Below are positions 52,359 through 59,487 of a DNA stretch of 59,487 nucleotides, in pieces. The notes under the pieces were generated by a model. The model searched no databases and was not told where the DNA came from. It was given only the letters and a program-made list of their open reading frames with translations. How positions within the stretch are numbered: the stretch's first letter is position 1; each line of letters starts with the position of its first letter. The stretch lies in the NCBI GenBank assembly GCA_027451525.1, contig DAIDJF010000034.1:1-59487 (forward strand), in the 5' to 3' direction. The DNA comes from Ktedonobacterales bacterium (lineage in GTDB: Bacteria; Chloroflexota; Ktedonobacteria; Ktedonobacterales; Ktedonobacteraceae). Made by a program: the position numbers and the translations under genes.

Positions 52359-52476
52359 TCATTGACACCGATGCGGCCTCCATGCTATCATCTGACGGAT
52401 GAGTAAAAGATATCTATTCCCCTCAGGCGGTTTGAAACCGCTTTTGACCGCGTAAGCCCGGCACCTTTGGCTTACG
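52231..52476. other. Cluster of three perfect hairpins in a gene-poor stretch
   Basis: H1: GCGTTCCCGCTT (52231-52242) with AAGCGGGAACGC (52255-52266). H2: GCGGTTT (52427-52433) with AAACCGC (52435-52441), followed by TTTT. H3: CGTAAGCC (52451-52458) with GGCTTACG (52469-52476). The interval 52036-52655 has no confident gene. The arrangement could be the end of a decayed IS200/IS605-type element with its guide-RNA region, or an unrecognised RNA. Confidence 0.4.
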
Positions 52477-52655
52477 TGGCTGTTTATAAATATCGCTCTC
52501 CTGACGCGCAACGCTGATCGCGTTGGTGCGCAGATATGTGTTGCCTTCATCCTGCGATGTATCTCAGCCCCGTGTTGATTAGACCGCGCCTCCTCGGTTG
52601 CCGGGTTCCTTTTGCTTCCCTTCTTGCAGAATACATCGAACGAAAGGATGTTTCC

Positions 52656-53897
52656 ATGACCAACACGGAAGGCATTCCACCACCGCCTGTTTCCCTTTGG
52701 CGCAATCGTGACTATCTTTTGCTTTGGCTCGGCCAGGCTGTCTCCGAGCTCGGCACTTCATGCACGCAGTTCGCGTTTCCGCTGCTCATTGTGAGGCTGA
52801 CGCATTCAATCGCTGCTGCCGGGCTGGCGTATAGCCTGGGACAGCTGCCCTACGTCCTCCTGAGCCTCCCCGCTGGGGCACTGGTGGATCGCTGGCCGCG
52901 CAAACGTGTGATGCTGCTCTGTACCTTCTGCTTGACGGTGTGTGTGGCGAGCATCCCCCTGGCACTGTTCCTGACCAGCGGACCACTGCGGCTACTGCTC
53001 CTCTACGCCATCGCCTTTGGCTTGGGAGCCATTTCACTTTTCGACGGACTGGCTAAACAGGCAGCACGGGCGTGGGTCGTGCCAAAGAGCCAGCTCCCTA
53101 CAGCAATCGCACAGAACGAGTTGATCGTTGGCTCCAGCGCGCTTGTCGGACCCGCGCTGGGTAGCTGGCTCTTTAGCATCAGCAGACTGCTCCCGTTCGT
53201 CACCGATGCTCTTTCCTCTCTGATCTTGCTCTGCTCATTGCTTTTCATCCGCTCACCGCTGCAAGACGAACGAAGGACGCAACGTCACCATCTGCTCTTA
53301 GAAGTGCGCGAGGGACTTATCTGGCTGTGGTCGCAGAAGGTCATACGCTCGATCTTCCTGATTTCCAGCTATATCAACCTCACCATCACAGCCAGCGTGC
53401 TGCTCGTCCTGGATATTGTGCAACAGCAGCACATCCCGTCCGTGCTCTACGGCCTGATCGTCGCGGCTGGCGGCGTCGGGAACCTGCTTGGCACGGCACT
53501 CTGCCCACCATTGCAGCGGCGCATACCTTTTGGTCTCGCGTTGGGCTGTACCTTGATGGTGTTTGTTTTGCTTTTCCCTCTTTATGGCTTCATCACGACG
53601 CCACTGCTATTGGGAGCCGTCTTCACGAGCATCGCTCTCTGCGACTCGATCCGTGCCATCTTCATGGACAGTTATCGCTTCGCTGTTGTCCCAGATGCCC
53701 TGCAAGGCCGCGTCAGTAGTATCTATCGCGTGATCTTGTTCGGCGTCCTCACCATCGGCTCCTCCGCACTGGGGCTGAGCCTGGAGCATTGGGGCATGTT
53801 GCCTACCGTAGGAATCGTGTGGAGTGGCCTGCTGCTGATTACCGGATTGCTGTTTCTCTCTCGGTCCATGCAGCAAGCGACATTCCCGCAAGAGTAA
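52656..53897 (+). CDS. MFS transporter (exporter type)
   Basis: 413 residues with about 12 hydrophobic segments. The opening SLWRNRDYLLLWLGQAVSEL, the motif-A-like GALVDRWPRKRVML and the second-half LQRRIPFGLALGC match the MFS_3/enterobactin-exporter-like group of drug or siderophore exporters. AAGGATG lies before the ATG at 52656; the longer frame from 52536 adds a non-membrane leader with no good ribosome site. It is alone, with no regulator next to it. The substrate is unknown. Confidence 0.88.
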   Translation: MTNTEGIPPPPVSLWRNRDYLLLWLGQAVSELGTSCTQFAFPLLIVRLTHSIAAAGLAYSLGQLPYVLLSLPAGALVDRWPRKRVMLLCTFCLTVCVASIPLALFLTSGPLRLLLLYAIAFGLGAISLFDGLAKQAARAWVVPKSQLPTAIAQNELIVGSSALVGPALGSWLFSISRLLPFVTDALSSLILLCSLLFIRSPLQDERRTQRHHLLLEVREGLIWLWSQKVIRSIFLISSYINLTITASVLLVLDIVQQQHIPSVLYGLIVAAGGVGNLLGTALCPPLQRRIPFGLALGCTLMVFVLLFPLYGFITTPLLLGAVFTSIALCDSIRAIFMDSYRFAVVPDALQGRVSSIYRVILFGVLTIGSSALGLSLEHWGMLPTVGIVWSGLLLITGLLFLSRSMQQATFPQE

Positions 53898-53940
53898 TGC
53901 TCTGTCAAACGTCATTGCGACCCTTTTTGGCGTGTATGGG

Positions 53941-54160
53941 GCAGGGCGAGGGCAAGGGTCGCCCCTACAATGACAACGGGTACAACGTGCATCGTATCAT
54001 TGTAGGGGCGAGGCTTGCCCTCGCCCTGCTCCCATCGCACATAATTAAGCGGTATTGACCCTTGTGGTCGCCCGTTTTACACCATATACAACATATACCC
54101 ATTCCGAGAAAAAACCTACACGTGTAAGTCCTTGCCCTCGCCCAGCCCCATCTCTCCCTG
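53941..54160. repeat. Palindromic GC-rich repeat, copy 3
   Basis: Arms 53942-53973 (ending CCTACAATGA) and 53997-54030 (starting ATCATTGTAGG) form a core matching copies 1 and 2, in the orientation of copy 1. The tail includes CGGTATTGACCCTTGTGG and, further on, AAAAACCTACACGTGTAAG, also echoed near 170. It fills the space between the MFS gene and the hicAB terminator. Confidence 0.75.
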
Positions 54161-54168
54161 GACAGGAG

Positions 54169-54212
54169 AAGAGGCTCAGGTATTGGACATATCCAAGTAA
54201 CCTGAGCCTCTT
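54169..54212. terminator. Hairpin terminator at the end of hicAB
   Basis: Perfect 13-base arms, AAGAGGCTCAGGT and ACCTGAGCCTCTT, around an 18-base loop, 23 bases beyond the hicB stop. Confidence 0.65.
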
Positions 54213-54234
54213 TCAGAGATTGCCTAGCTTGCTT

Positions 54235-54441
54235 TCAGGCTGCAACTTTGGGTGGGGGAATTGGCTCTCCGACTTTTTTTGCGGCTTCAATCCATAAATC
54301 GATAACTTCCAGGGCGTTGCGAACGGCCTCCTCGTAGGTACTTCCGTGTGTCCTACATCCTGACAATTCAGGCACACTCACAATATACACATTATCCTGG
54401 CTATCCCACTGAATAACCATTGAATAGTGTGTCGTATTCAT
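54235..54441 (-). CDS. hicB: HicB family antitoxin
   Basis: 68 residues. The HicB partial RNase-H-like fold is visible as YSMVIQWDSQDNVYIVSVPE, then LSGCRTHGSTYEEAVRNA and LEVIDLWIEAAKKVGEPIP. It neutralises HicA and usually represses the operon, but this short version has no added DNA-binding domain. It overlaps hicA by 4 bases, in toxin-first order. Confidence 0.9.
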   Translation of the reverse strand: MNTTHYSMVIQWDSQDNVYIVSVPELSGCRTHGSTYEEAVRNALEVIDLWIEAAKKVGEPIPPPKVAA

Positions 54442-54644
54442 AGGTCTTCTCCTACCTTTCTCAGAGCATCTCGAACGTCTTTGATCTGGTATTTCAATGC
54501 ATCATGACCGTCATTGCCAGAAAGTGTCACTGTTACTTCAGGAATTTGCGTGTGTTTCCACACCGTATGACTTCCTTTACCTGCTTCTTTTATAAAACCT
54601 GCTCTTTGTAAAGCTGCTTTAAGTTGCCTGATCTTTGGGGGCAT
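54438..54644 (-). CDS. hicA: HicA family mRNA interferase toxin
   Basis: 68 residues with the dsRBD-like HicA fold: IRQLKAALQRAGF, then the active His26 in GKGSHTVWKH, and VTVTLSGND. The His is the catalytic residue of this family, which cleaves mRNA in a ribosome-independent way. GGAGGAAG precedes the ATG. It forms a type II toxin-antitoxin pair with hicB, next to a dispersed repeat. Confidence 0.9.
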   Translation of the reverse strand: MPPKIRQLKAALQRAGFIKEAGKGSHTVWKHTQIPEVTVTLSGNDGHDALKYQIKDVRDALRKVGEDL

Positions 54645-54674
54645 TTTCTTCCTCCAATTATATCATGATAGTTA

Positions 54675-54703
54675 ATTACAATGAATTCTGATGAATTTGT
54701 CAA
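54675..54703 (-). promoter_or_regulatory. Promoter of hicAB
   Basis: On the minus strand, TTGACA (54698-54703), 17-base spacer, TGTAAT (54675-54680). TGATGAATT-like words repeat within the spacer. A second TATAAT lies closer to the gene without a matching -35. Confidence 0.45.
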
Positions 54704-54760
54704 GGGAAAAACATGCGCAAATGTTGAGGGGGAGAATTTCTTTATCCGAAGAATACAGAC

Positions 54761-54789
54761 TTATCTACAAGGGCAAACAATGGTATAAT
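54761..54789 (+). promoter_or_regulatory. Promoter of ffh
   Basis: TTATCT (54761-54766), 17-base spacer, perfect TATAAT (54784-54789), about 95 bases before the ATG. Confidence 0.5.
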
Positions 54790-54885
54790 AGGGAACAATA
54801 TACACAAACTCATGGTATTATTGCCAGCATTCTACTGGTGACTACATAGATTATAGGCGCTTGGCGGAGAGAGGTAAACACACAC

Positions 54886-56376
54886 ATGGCAATGTTTGAG
54901 AGCTTATCAAAACGTCTTGAAGGGATTTTTAGCAATTTAAGTGGGCAGGGCAAACTCACCGAAGAAGATGTCAATTCCGCCCTGCGTGAGGTTCGTCTCG
55001 CCTTAATTGAGGCCGATGTCAACCTCAAAGTCGCCCGCCAGTTCGTGGACCGCGTCAAGCAGAAGGCGATTGGCGCAGATGTGATGGGCAGCCTGTCGCC
55101 AGCGCAACAGGTGCTTTCAATCGTCAACGAGGAACTGATCGAGGTTCTGGGCGGCACGGACGGCAAGAACAAGCTTGAGCTGGGGGGTCCGCCACCCAAT
55201 ATCATCATGCTGGTTGGTCTGCAAGGCTCCGGCAAAACCACAACGGCGGCAAAGCTGGCAAAGTATCTGGTTAAGCAGGGCCAGCGTCCCCTCCTGGTCG
55301 CGGCAGACATGTACCGTCCCGCCGCTGTCAATCAGCTCAAAACACTGGGCAAGCAGATCACTGTGCCTGTCTATTCCGAGCCTGCGGGAGCCGACCCGGT
55401 GGATATCTGTATCCACTCGCTCGCTTACGCACGTGAACAGGCATGTACGGTGGTTATTCTCGATACCGCAGGTCGCCTCAACATCGACGAGCGTATGATG
55501 ACTGAGGTGCGCAATATTCGCGAACGGCTCCATCCACGCGAGATTCTGCTGATCGCCGATGCTATGACAGGTCAAGAAGCGGTCCACGTTGCCGATGACT
55601 TTAATAAGGCACTGACGCTGACAGGCATGATCTTGACGAAAATGGATGGTGACGCCAGAGGCGGTGCGGCCCTCTCGATTCGCTCTGTCACGGGCGTGCC
55701 AATCAAGTTCATGACCTTGGGCGAGAAGCTAGACGCGCTAGAGCCGTTCTATCCTGACCGCCTTGCCTCGCGTATCCTGGGCATGGGCGATGTGCTTTCG
55801 CTGATCGAACGTGCGCAAGAAGTGATTGACGAGGAAGAGGCACTCAAAGCACAGGAGAAGCTCAAACAAGGTAAATTCGACCTGGAGGATTTCCTCTCCG
55901 CCATGCGCCAACTCAAGCGCATGGGTCCATTGCGACAGGTGATGGAGATGCTACCGGGCATGAATAAACTCACGGACATGCCGGAGATGGAAGAGGCGTT
56001 AGAGGGTGACCATCTAAAGTATATTGAAGCCATTATTCTTTCGATGACTCTACAGGAGCGGCGCAATCCCGATATCATCAACGGCAGCCGACGCAAACGT
56101 ATCGCCAACGGTAGCGGAACAAGCGTGCAGGAGGTCAATCAACTGCTCGAACAGTTCGGCGAGATGCGCACGATGATACGGCAGGTCAGCACAGGCAAGG
56201 GACCCTGGGCACAGATGATGCGACAGTATGGCGGCGGCGCGGGCATCCCTGGTATGCCTGCATTGCCTAACGGAGCCGCGTTGCCCAATGGTTCACGTCC
56301 ACACAGTGGCAAGAAGACCGGAAAAGCAGCTCGCAAGGAGAAACGAAAGCAGAAAGCCAAAGGCGGAAGGAGATAA
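54886..56376 (+). CDS. ffh: Signal recognition particle protein
   Basis: Ffh is the protein of the SRP, binding signal sequences at the ribosome and delivering them to FtsY. The 496-residue product shows the N domain (MFESLSKRLEGIFSNLSGQG), the G domain (GLQGSGKTTTAAKLAKYL, DTAGRLN, TKMDGDARGGAALS) and the Met-rich M domain (QLKRMGPLRQVMEMLPGMN, ERRNPDIINGSRRKRIANGS, which binds 4.5S RNA). The C-terminus is a Gly/Pro/Lys-rich tail. The L,D-transpeptidase gene follows after 6 bases. Confidence 0.97.
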   Translation: MAMFESLSKRLEGIFSNLSGQGKLTEEDVNSALREVRLALIEADVNLKVARQFVDRVKQKAIGADVMGSLSPAQQVLSIVNEELIEVLGGTDGKNKLELGGPPPNIIMLVGLQGSGKTTTAAKLAKYLVKQGQRPLLVAADMYRPAAVNQLKTLGKQITVPVYSEPAGADPVDICIHSLAYAREQACTVVILDTAGRLNIDERMMTEVRNIRERLHPREILLIADAMTGQEAVHVADDFNKALTLTGMILTKMDGDARGGAALSIRSVTGVPIKFMTLGEKLDALEPFYPDRLASRILGMGDVLSLIERAQEVIDEEEALKAQEKLKQGKFDLEDFLSAMRQLKRMGPLRQVMEMLPGMNKLTDMPEMEEALEGDHLKYIEAIILSMTLQERRNPDIINGSRRKRIANGSGTSVQEVNQLLEQFGEMRTMIRQVSTGKGPWAQMMRQYGGGAGIPGMPALPNGAALPNGSRPHSGKKTGKAARKEKRKQKAKGGRR

Positions 56377-56382
56377 TCTCCC

Positions 56383-58089
56383 ATGCAGACATCTCGTAGG
56401 GGGAGACATGTGCTACGGGCGGGACAGGCTATTATTGCCGTCCTGCTCTTACTCAGCCTGACAACAGTGTTGACCGCGTGTGGTGGCAACGCACAGGTAC
56501 AACAGCAGGCAGCGCAGAGTAAAACACAGCTCGATCAGCTCTTGCAACACGCGCAAAGCATCGGTGTTCCCAGCGCGTCGCTACAGCCAGTCCTCGCGCA
56601 AGAGCAACAACTGAATGGCACCAGCGCGCCCTTGAGCCTGTTTAATAGCCAGCCAGTCGATCAATATTATCACAACCTTGCCACACGCTATACGCAACTT
56701 CAACTACAAACGCAGGGCGTGATAACGACAACCACAGCACAGGACCAGAGTCTGGCCCAGCGCGCCATGCAGGATTTTCAGACCGCGCTGACGCGCCAGC
56801 AAGTGGCACATCTACCAGTCCAATACTTTGAGCAGCAATTCAGCCTGAATCAGTCGCTCTTAGCCGCTGCACACGATCCTAAAGATTATGTGATTATTAC
56901 AAAAAATGCACACTCTAATCAACAGGCTCTTGACGCGCTTCAGACGACAGCGGGCCAACTAAAAATTCTTAATACAACTATCCAGCAAATGCAGACCGCA
57001 AAAATTGATATTACGGCGATGCAGACACAATATCAGAACGATCAGGCACTGCTCACAGCGGCAACCAATATACAGTCCTTTCAAACGCTGAGCACACTGA
57101 TTGATGCCCAATATCAACAAGCTATCGTCACAACGACGCTAGCAATCCCTTATGTGACAGCGGCAAAACTTAGTGAGCTTGCCACGCAGATTGCGCAACT
57201 CAAACAATACGGCATGGATGCCAGTGCCTACCAGAAACGCCTGGATGCTGACCATGCCACGATGCAGCAAACGAAAACGCTCGCCGCGTATCAAACATTT
57301 GCGAAACAGATTGATGCCGATATCGCCTCGATGCACGATACACTGGTGCAGGGCGAGGCCAGTTATCTGATTAAGCAGTTCCATCAAGAAGTTGATAGCT
57401 GGGGACAGGCCCATCTCTATCACGACTCCTTTAATGGGCAGAACTACGTGCTGGATGCAGGATACCAACAGGCGGGCATCGGCTCCGACCTGGACAATGC
57501 ACTAGCCAACGCCTATACGCCCGACGATTATCAAAGCGTTGTCGATGAGGCCCAAAACGCCCTGTTCAATCTGCATCTGATGGAGCAGGACTACAGCGAC
57601 AAAACACCTTACAATCAGGTGCATGCAACCGACATGGCAATGCTCGACCACTATCAACTACAGGGCAAGCAGGTATTGATGGTCTCGCTGGCAGAGCAGG
57701 CTATGCGCGTCTATCAGGACGGAAAACTTGTCAATTCTTTCCAGGTGACGACGGGACGAAACGAACTGCCTTCGGTTCCTGGCGTCTGGCCCACATTAGA
57801 TCGTCTCTCGCCGACCGTGTTCAAATCGCCAGACCCTCCCGGCTCACCCTACTGGTATCCAGATACGCCTATTCACTATGCCATTCTCTATCACTGGGGC
57901 GGCTACTTTGTGCATGACTCATGGTGGCGCGTGAACTATGGCCCTGGTACGCAGTTCCCACACTATGACACGGGCGGCGACGAGAGCTTCGCGGGTAGCG
58001 GCAGTCACGGCTGTGTCAACATGCAGGAGCAGCAGGCGGCGTGGGTTTATGCCAATACCAATTGGAACACGATGATTGTGATTTACTAG
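56383..58089 (+). CDS. L,D-transpeptidase (YkuD) lipoprotein
   Basis: 568 residues. The signal AIIAVLLLLSLTTVLTACGG has the lipobox LTAC. A long helical region rich in Gln and Ala (about 40-400), probably coiled-coil, precedes the YkuD domain: KQVLMVSLAEQAMRVYQDGK, TTGRNELPSVPG, and the catalytic SHGCVNM with its Cys. YkuD enzymes make 3-3 peptidoglycan cross-links or attach proteins. It shares the ffh transcript by position. Its stop shares the tetranucleotide CTAG with the stop of the convergent tlyA. Confidence 0.88.
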   Translation: MQTSRRGRHVLRAGQAIIAVLLLLSLTTVLTACGGNAQVQQQAAQSKTQLDQLLQHAQSIGVPSASLQPVLAQEQQLNGTSAPLSLFNSQPVDQYYHNLATRYTQLQLQTQGVITTTTAQDQSLAQRAMQDFQTALTRQQVAHLPVQYFEQQFSLNQSLLAAAHDPKDYVIITKNAHSNQQALDALQTTAGQLKILNTTIQQMQTAKIDITAMQTQYQNDQALLTAATNIQSFQTLSTLIDAQYQQAIVTTTLAIPYVTAAKLSELATQIAQLKQYGMDASAYQKRLDADHATMQQTKTLAAYQTFAKQIDADIASMHDTLVQGEASYLIKQFHQEVDSWGQAHLYHDSFNGQNYVLDAGYQQAGIGSDLDNALANAYTPDDYQSVVDEAQNALFNLHLMEQDYSDKTPYNQVHATDMAMLDHYQLQGKQVLMVSLAEQAMRVYQDGKLVNSFQVTTGRNELPSVPGVWPTLDRLSPTVFKSPDPPGSPYWYPDTPIHYAILYHWGGYFVHDSWWRVNYGPGTQFPHYDTGGDESFAGSGSHGCVNMQEQQAAWVYANTNWNTMIVIY

Positions 58090-58838
58090 GCAAAAGCCAG
58101 CCAGAAGAGGAACTCTTTGTTGCCATCGCGTCCATGAATGGGTGACTCGGTGATATCGCGCACAGACAACGGCGTCTGTTGCGGTATCCATTCCTGCAAC
58201 TCATGCAGCACGCGCTCGTGAACCGCCGGGTCGCTGATGACACCGCCGCCGCGATCTACTTCAGCCTTGCCCGCCTCAAATTGCGGCTTCACGAGGGCGA
58301 CAATCCATGTCTGTTCCTGCCGCTCCAACAGCGGCACGAGGGCCGGCAGGACCAGACGCAGCGAGATAAAGGAGACATCAATCACCGCGCACTGTATCGC
58401 TTCGGGCAGCCGCTCCAGGTGACGAATATTGGTGTGTTCCATCACCACGACGCGCTGGTCGTTGCGCAATGTCCAGGCCAGTTGTCCATGCCCGACATCA
58501 ACGGCGTAGACGCGACTCGCCCCGCGTTCGAGCAGACATTGCGTGAACCCGCCCGTCGAGGCTCCGACATCAATCGCAACCAATCCCGTTGGGTCGAGAT
58601 GAAAGGTGTCGAGAGCCTTCTCTAGTTTCAAACCACCACGACTGACATATTTCAATTCCGGCGTGACTTCCGCAAGACGACAGGTAGCATCAAGCGGCAC
58701 GAGCGTGCCCGGCTTATCCACCATGCGTTCGCTCACATACACCTGTCCCGCCATAATCAAAGCGCGTGCGCGCTCGCGGCTCGGAGCCAATCCGCGCCGC
58801 ACTAAGGCCACATCAAGCCGTTCCTTCTGTGCCGCCAT
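58086..58838 (-). CDS. tlyA: TlyA family rRNA 2'-O-methyltransferase (hemolysin family)
   Basis: 250 residues. An N-terminal S4 RNA-binding domain (KERLDVALVRRGLAPSRERA) is followed by a FtsJ-type SAM domain (YVSRGGLKLEKAL, AIDVGASTGGFTQCLLERGA, DVGHGQLAW, DVSFISLRLVLPAL, LVKPQFEAG). TlyA methylates 16S and/or 23S rRNA ribose and sets capreomycin sensitivity in mycobacteria. The ATG at 58838 is chosen over 58871, with AGAGTGG just upstream. It is the second rRNA methyltransferase in the window. Confidence 0.92.
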   Translation of the reverse strand: MAAQKERLDVALVRRGLAPSRERARALIMAGQVYVSERMVDKPGTLVPLDATCRLAEVTPELKYVSRGGLKLEKALDTFHLDPTGLVAIDVGASTGGFTQCLLERGASRVYAVDVGHGQLAWTLRNDQRVVVMEHTNIRHLERLPEAIQCAVIDVSFISLRLVLPALVPLLERQEQTWIVALVKPQFEAGKAEVDRGGGVISDPAVHERVLHELQEWIPQQTPLSVRDITESPIHGRDGNKEFLFWLAFA

Positions 58839-58943
58839 TATCCATCCACTCTCTGCGCTCTTCGCTAACAAAATAATATTGTAATACCCGTATTAATTGT
58901 ACGGGCGTGATAATCGTCTTCAACAAAATAATGCGAACAGGTC

Positions 58944-58989
58944 ACACATGGTGTAGGGGCGTGATTGATCACGCCCCTACACCATGTGT
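58944..58989. repeat. 46-base near-perfect palindrome
   Basis: 22-base arms beginning ACACATGGTGTAGGGGCGTG, exact inverted copies with only a 2-base centre. The inner GGGCGTGAT/ATCACGCCCCTAC part recurs inside the PAS kinase gene. It lies between tlyA and the ROK gene; no gene is in 58839-59081. Confidence 0.75.
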
Positions 58990-59081
58990 GCTTCTCATTT
59001 GCCTGTGTTACATACGATCAGCATGTCCCTATCGGCATGAGAAGATTCTAAGGGATGGGGGCATCGCTGTTGAATTCCCTG

Positions 59082-59487
59082 TTATACCAGTGCGTGCTGG
59101 TGATAATAGATTAACGCGCCGGCACCAATCAAGCCAACATCCGCTCCCAGGCAGGCACGCGTAATTTTGACGGCATGTAATGGTACACGCATCGCGCGTT
59201 CCTGCACAACGCGCATCACAGGGTCCATCAGCATCGCTCCCATTTGCATGACACCACCACCGAGAATGATCATTTCAGGGTTAAAGATATGGATATAATT
59301 CACCAGACCAACGCCTAATGCCTCGGCTGCGTCCGCGATGATCTTCTGTGCCAGCGGAATACCCGCCTCTGCCGCCAGCGCAACCATACGTGCATTGATA
59401 TGCAACGATGCCTTACGGTCATAGGGCGTATCCGCGCCTTGATCGGCTGCTAGTCCAGGTTGTGTCAGGACAAAAGCCAGCAATTCG
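59082..59487 (-). CDS. ROK family sugar kinase or repressor, 3' part only
   Basis: The frame runs off the window end; about 134 C-terminal residues are visible. EALGVGLVNYIHIFNPEMII, LGGGVMQMGAMLM and RACLGADVGLIGAGALI are the C-terminal ROK pattern, with an apparent GADVGLIGA end typical of glucokinases in this family. No start is in view, so an N-terminal DNA-binding domain (repressor type) cannot be excluded. Confidence 0.82.
   Translation of the reverse strand, partial: ELLAFVLTQPGLAADQGADTPYDRKASLHINARMVALAAEAGIPLAQKIIADAAEALGVGLVNYIHIFNPEMIILGGGVMQMGAMLMDPVMRVVQERAMRVPLHAVKITRACLGADVGLIGAGALIYYHQHALV

Noticed and set aside
53941..54160. Insertion sequence with transposase
   Set aside because: Inverted arms exist, but no transposase frame is present; it is a non-autonomous palindromic repeat at most.
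56364..56382. Palindrome GGAGATAATCTCC at the ribosome site of the L,D-transpeptidase gene as an RNA switch
   Set aside because: The arms meet with a single-base centre and cannot close as an RNA hairpin.

Overview
The window looks like a chromosomal segment of a Chloroflexota bacterium, most likely of the Ktedonobacteria. This is an inference from gene content: large GAF/PAS sensor kinases with separate response regulators, chemoreceptors without che genes, a DUF892 protein, several large peptidases, BACON-type repeat proteins and families of GC-rich palindromic intergenic repeats. There is no 16S rRNA gene to settle it. Genes are dense on both strands and no prophage, plasmid or complete insertion sequence is visible.

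Layout. 0-1.1 kb: a palindromic repeat and a wrecked single-chain restriction-modification gene. 1.3-2.8 kb: scpB and nfo (chromosome segregation, base-excision repair). 2.8-6.5 kb: a 1214-residue zinc-ribbon/membrane/BACON-repeat protein. 6.6-10.3 kb: a sensor kinase with two single-domain response regulators. 10.5-24.6 kb: four peptidases (M16, M3, two S9) interspersed with prs, a DUF892 protein, a PAS/GAF kinase and a metallo-beta-lactamase-fold hydrolase. 24.9-28.5 kb: a degenerate receiver protein with a type II/IV secretion-ATPase-like C-terminus, then a first CoA-transferase pair. 28.5-30.5 kb: a TetR regulator with a DUF4188 gene and a small membrane stress-type protein. 30.6-36.4 kb: an orphan FtsX-type permease, a bicistron of an unusual tRNA-guanine transglycosylase and an ArmA/Rmt-like 16S rRNA methyltransferase, and a CvpA-family protein. 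36.8-46.5 kb: a secreted EXORDIUM-like protein, hflX, a soluble chemoreceptor, a TPR protein, rny, a PHP phosphoesterase and a biotin carboxylase. 46.9-52.0 kb: a membrane chemoreceptor, then a beta-propeller lipoprotein coupled to a second CoA-transferase pair. 52-54.6 kb: a structured gene-poor stretch, an MFS exporter, a repeat and hicAB. 54.9-59.5 kb: ffh, an L,D-transpeptidase lipoprotein, tlyA and the 3' part of a ROK kinase.

A recurring theme is RNA metabolism: rny (RNA decay), hflX (ribosome rescue), tgt-like, rmt-like and tlyA (RNA modification) and ffh (co-translational targeting). The most unusual item is the tgt-like/rmt-like bicistron. The transglycosylase has a changed base-recognition loop, and the methyltransferase keeps all family motifs of the aminoglycoside-resistance m7G1405 enzymes. 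Also notable are the structured leaders of rny and hflX, a CoA-transferase-like pair lacking the catalytic glutamate, and a cluster of perfect hairpins at 52.2-52.5 kb.

Palindromic repeats recur at 1, 14.6, 53.9 and 58.9 kb; the first two are inverted relative to each other. One fragment of a related palindrome lies inside the coding sequence of the PAS kinase and is translated.
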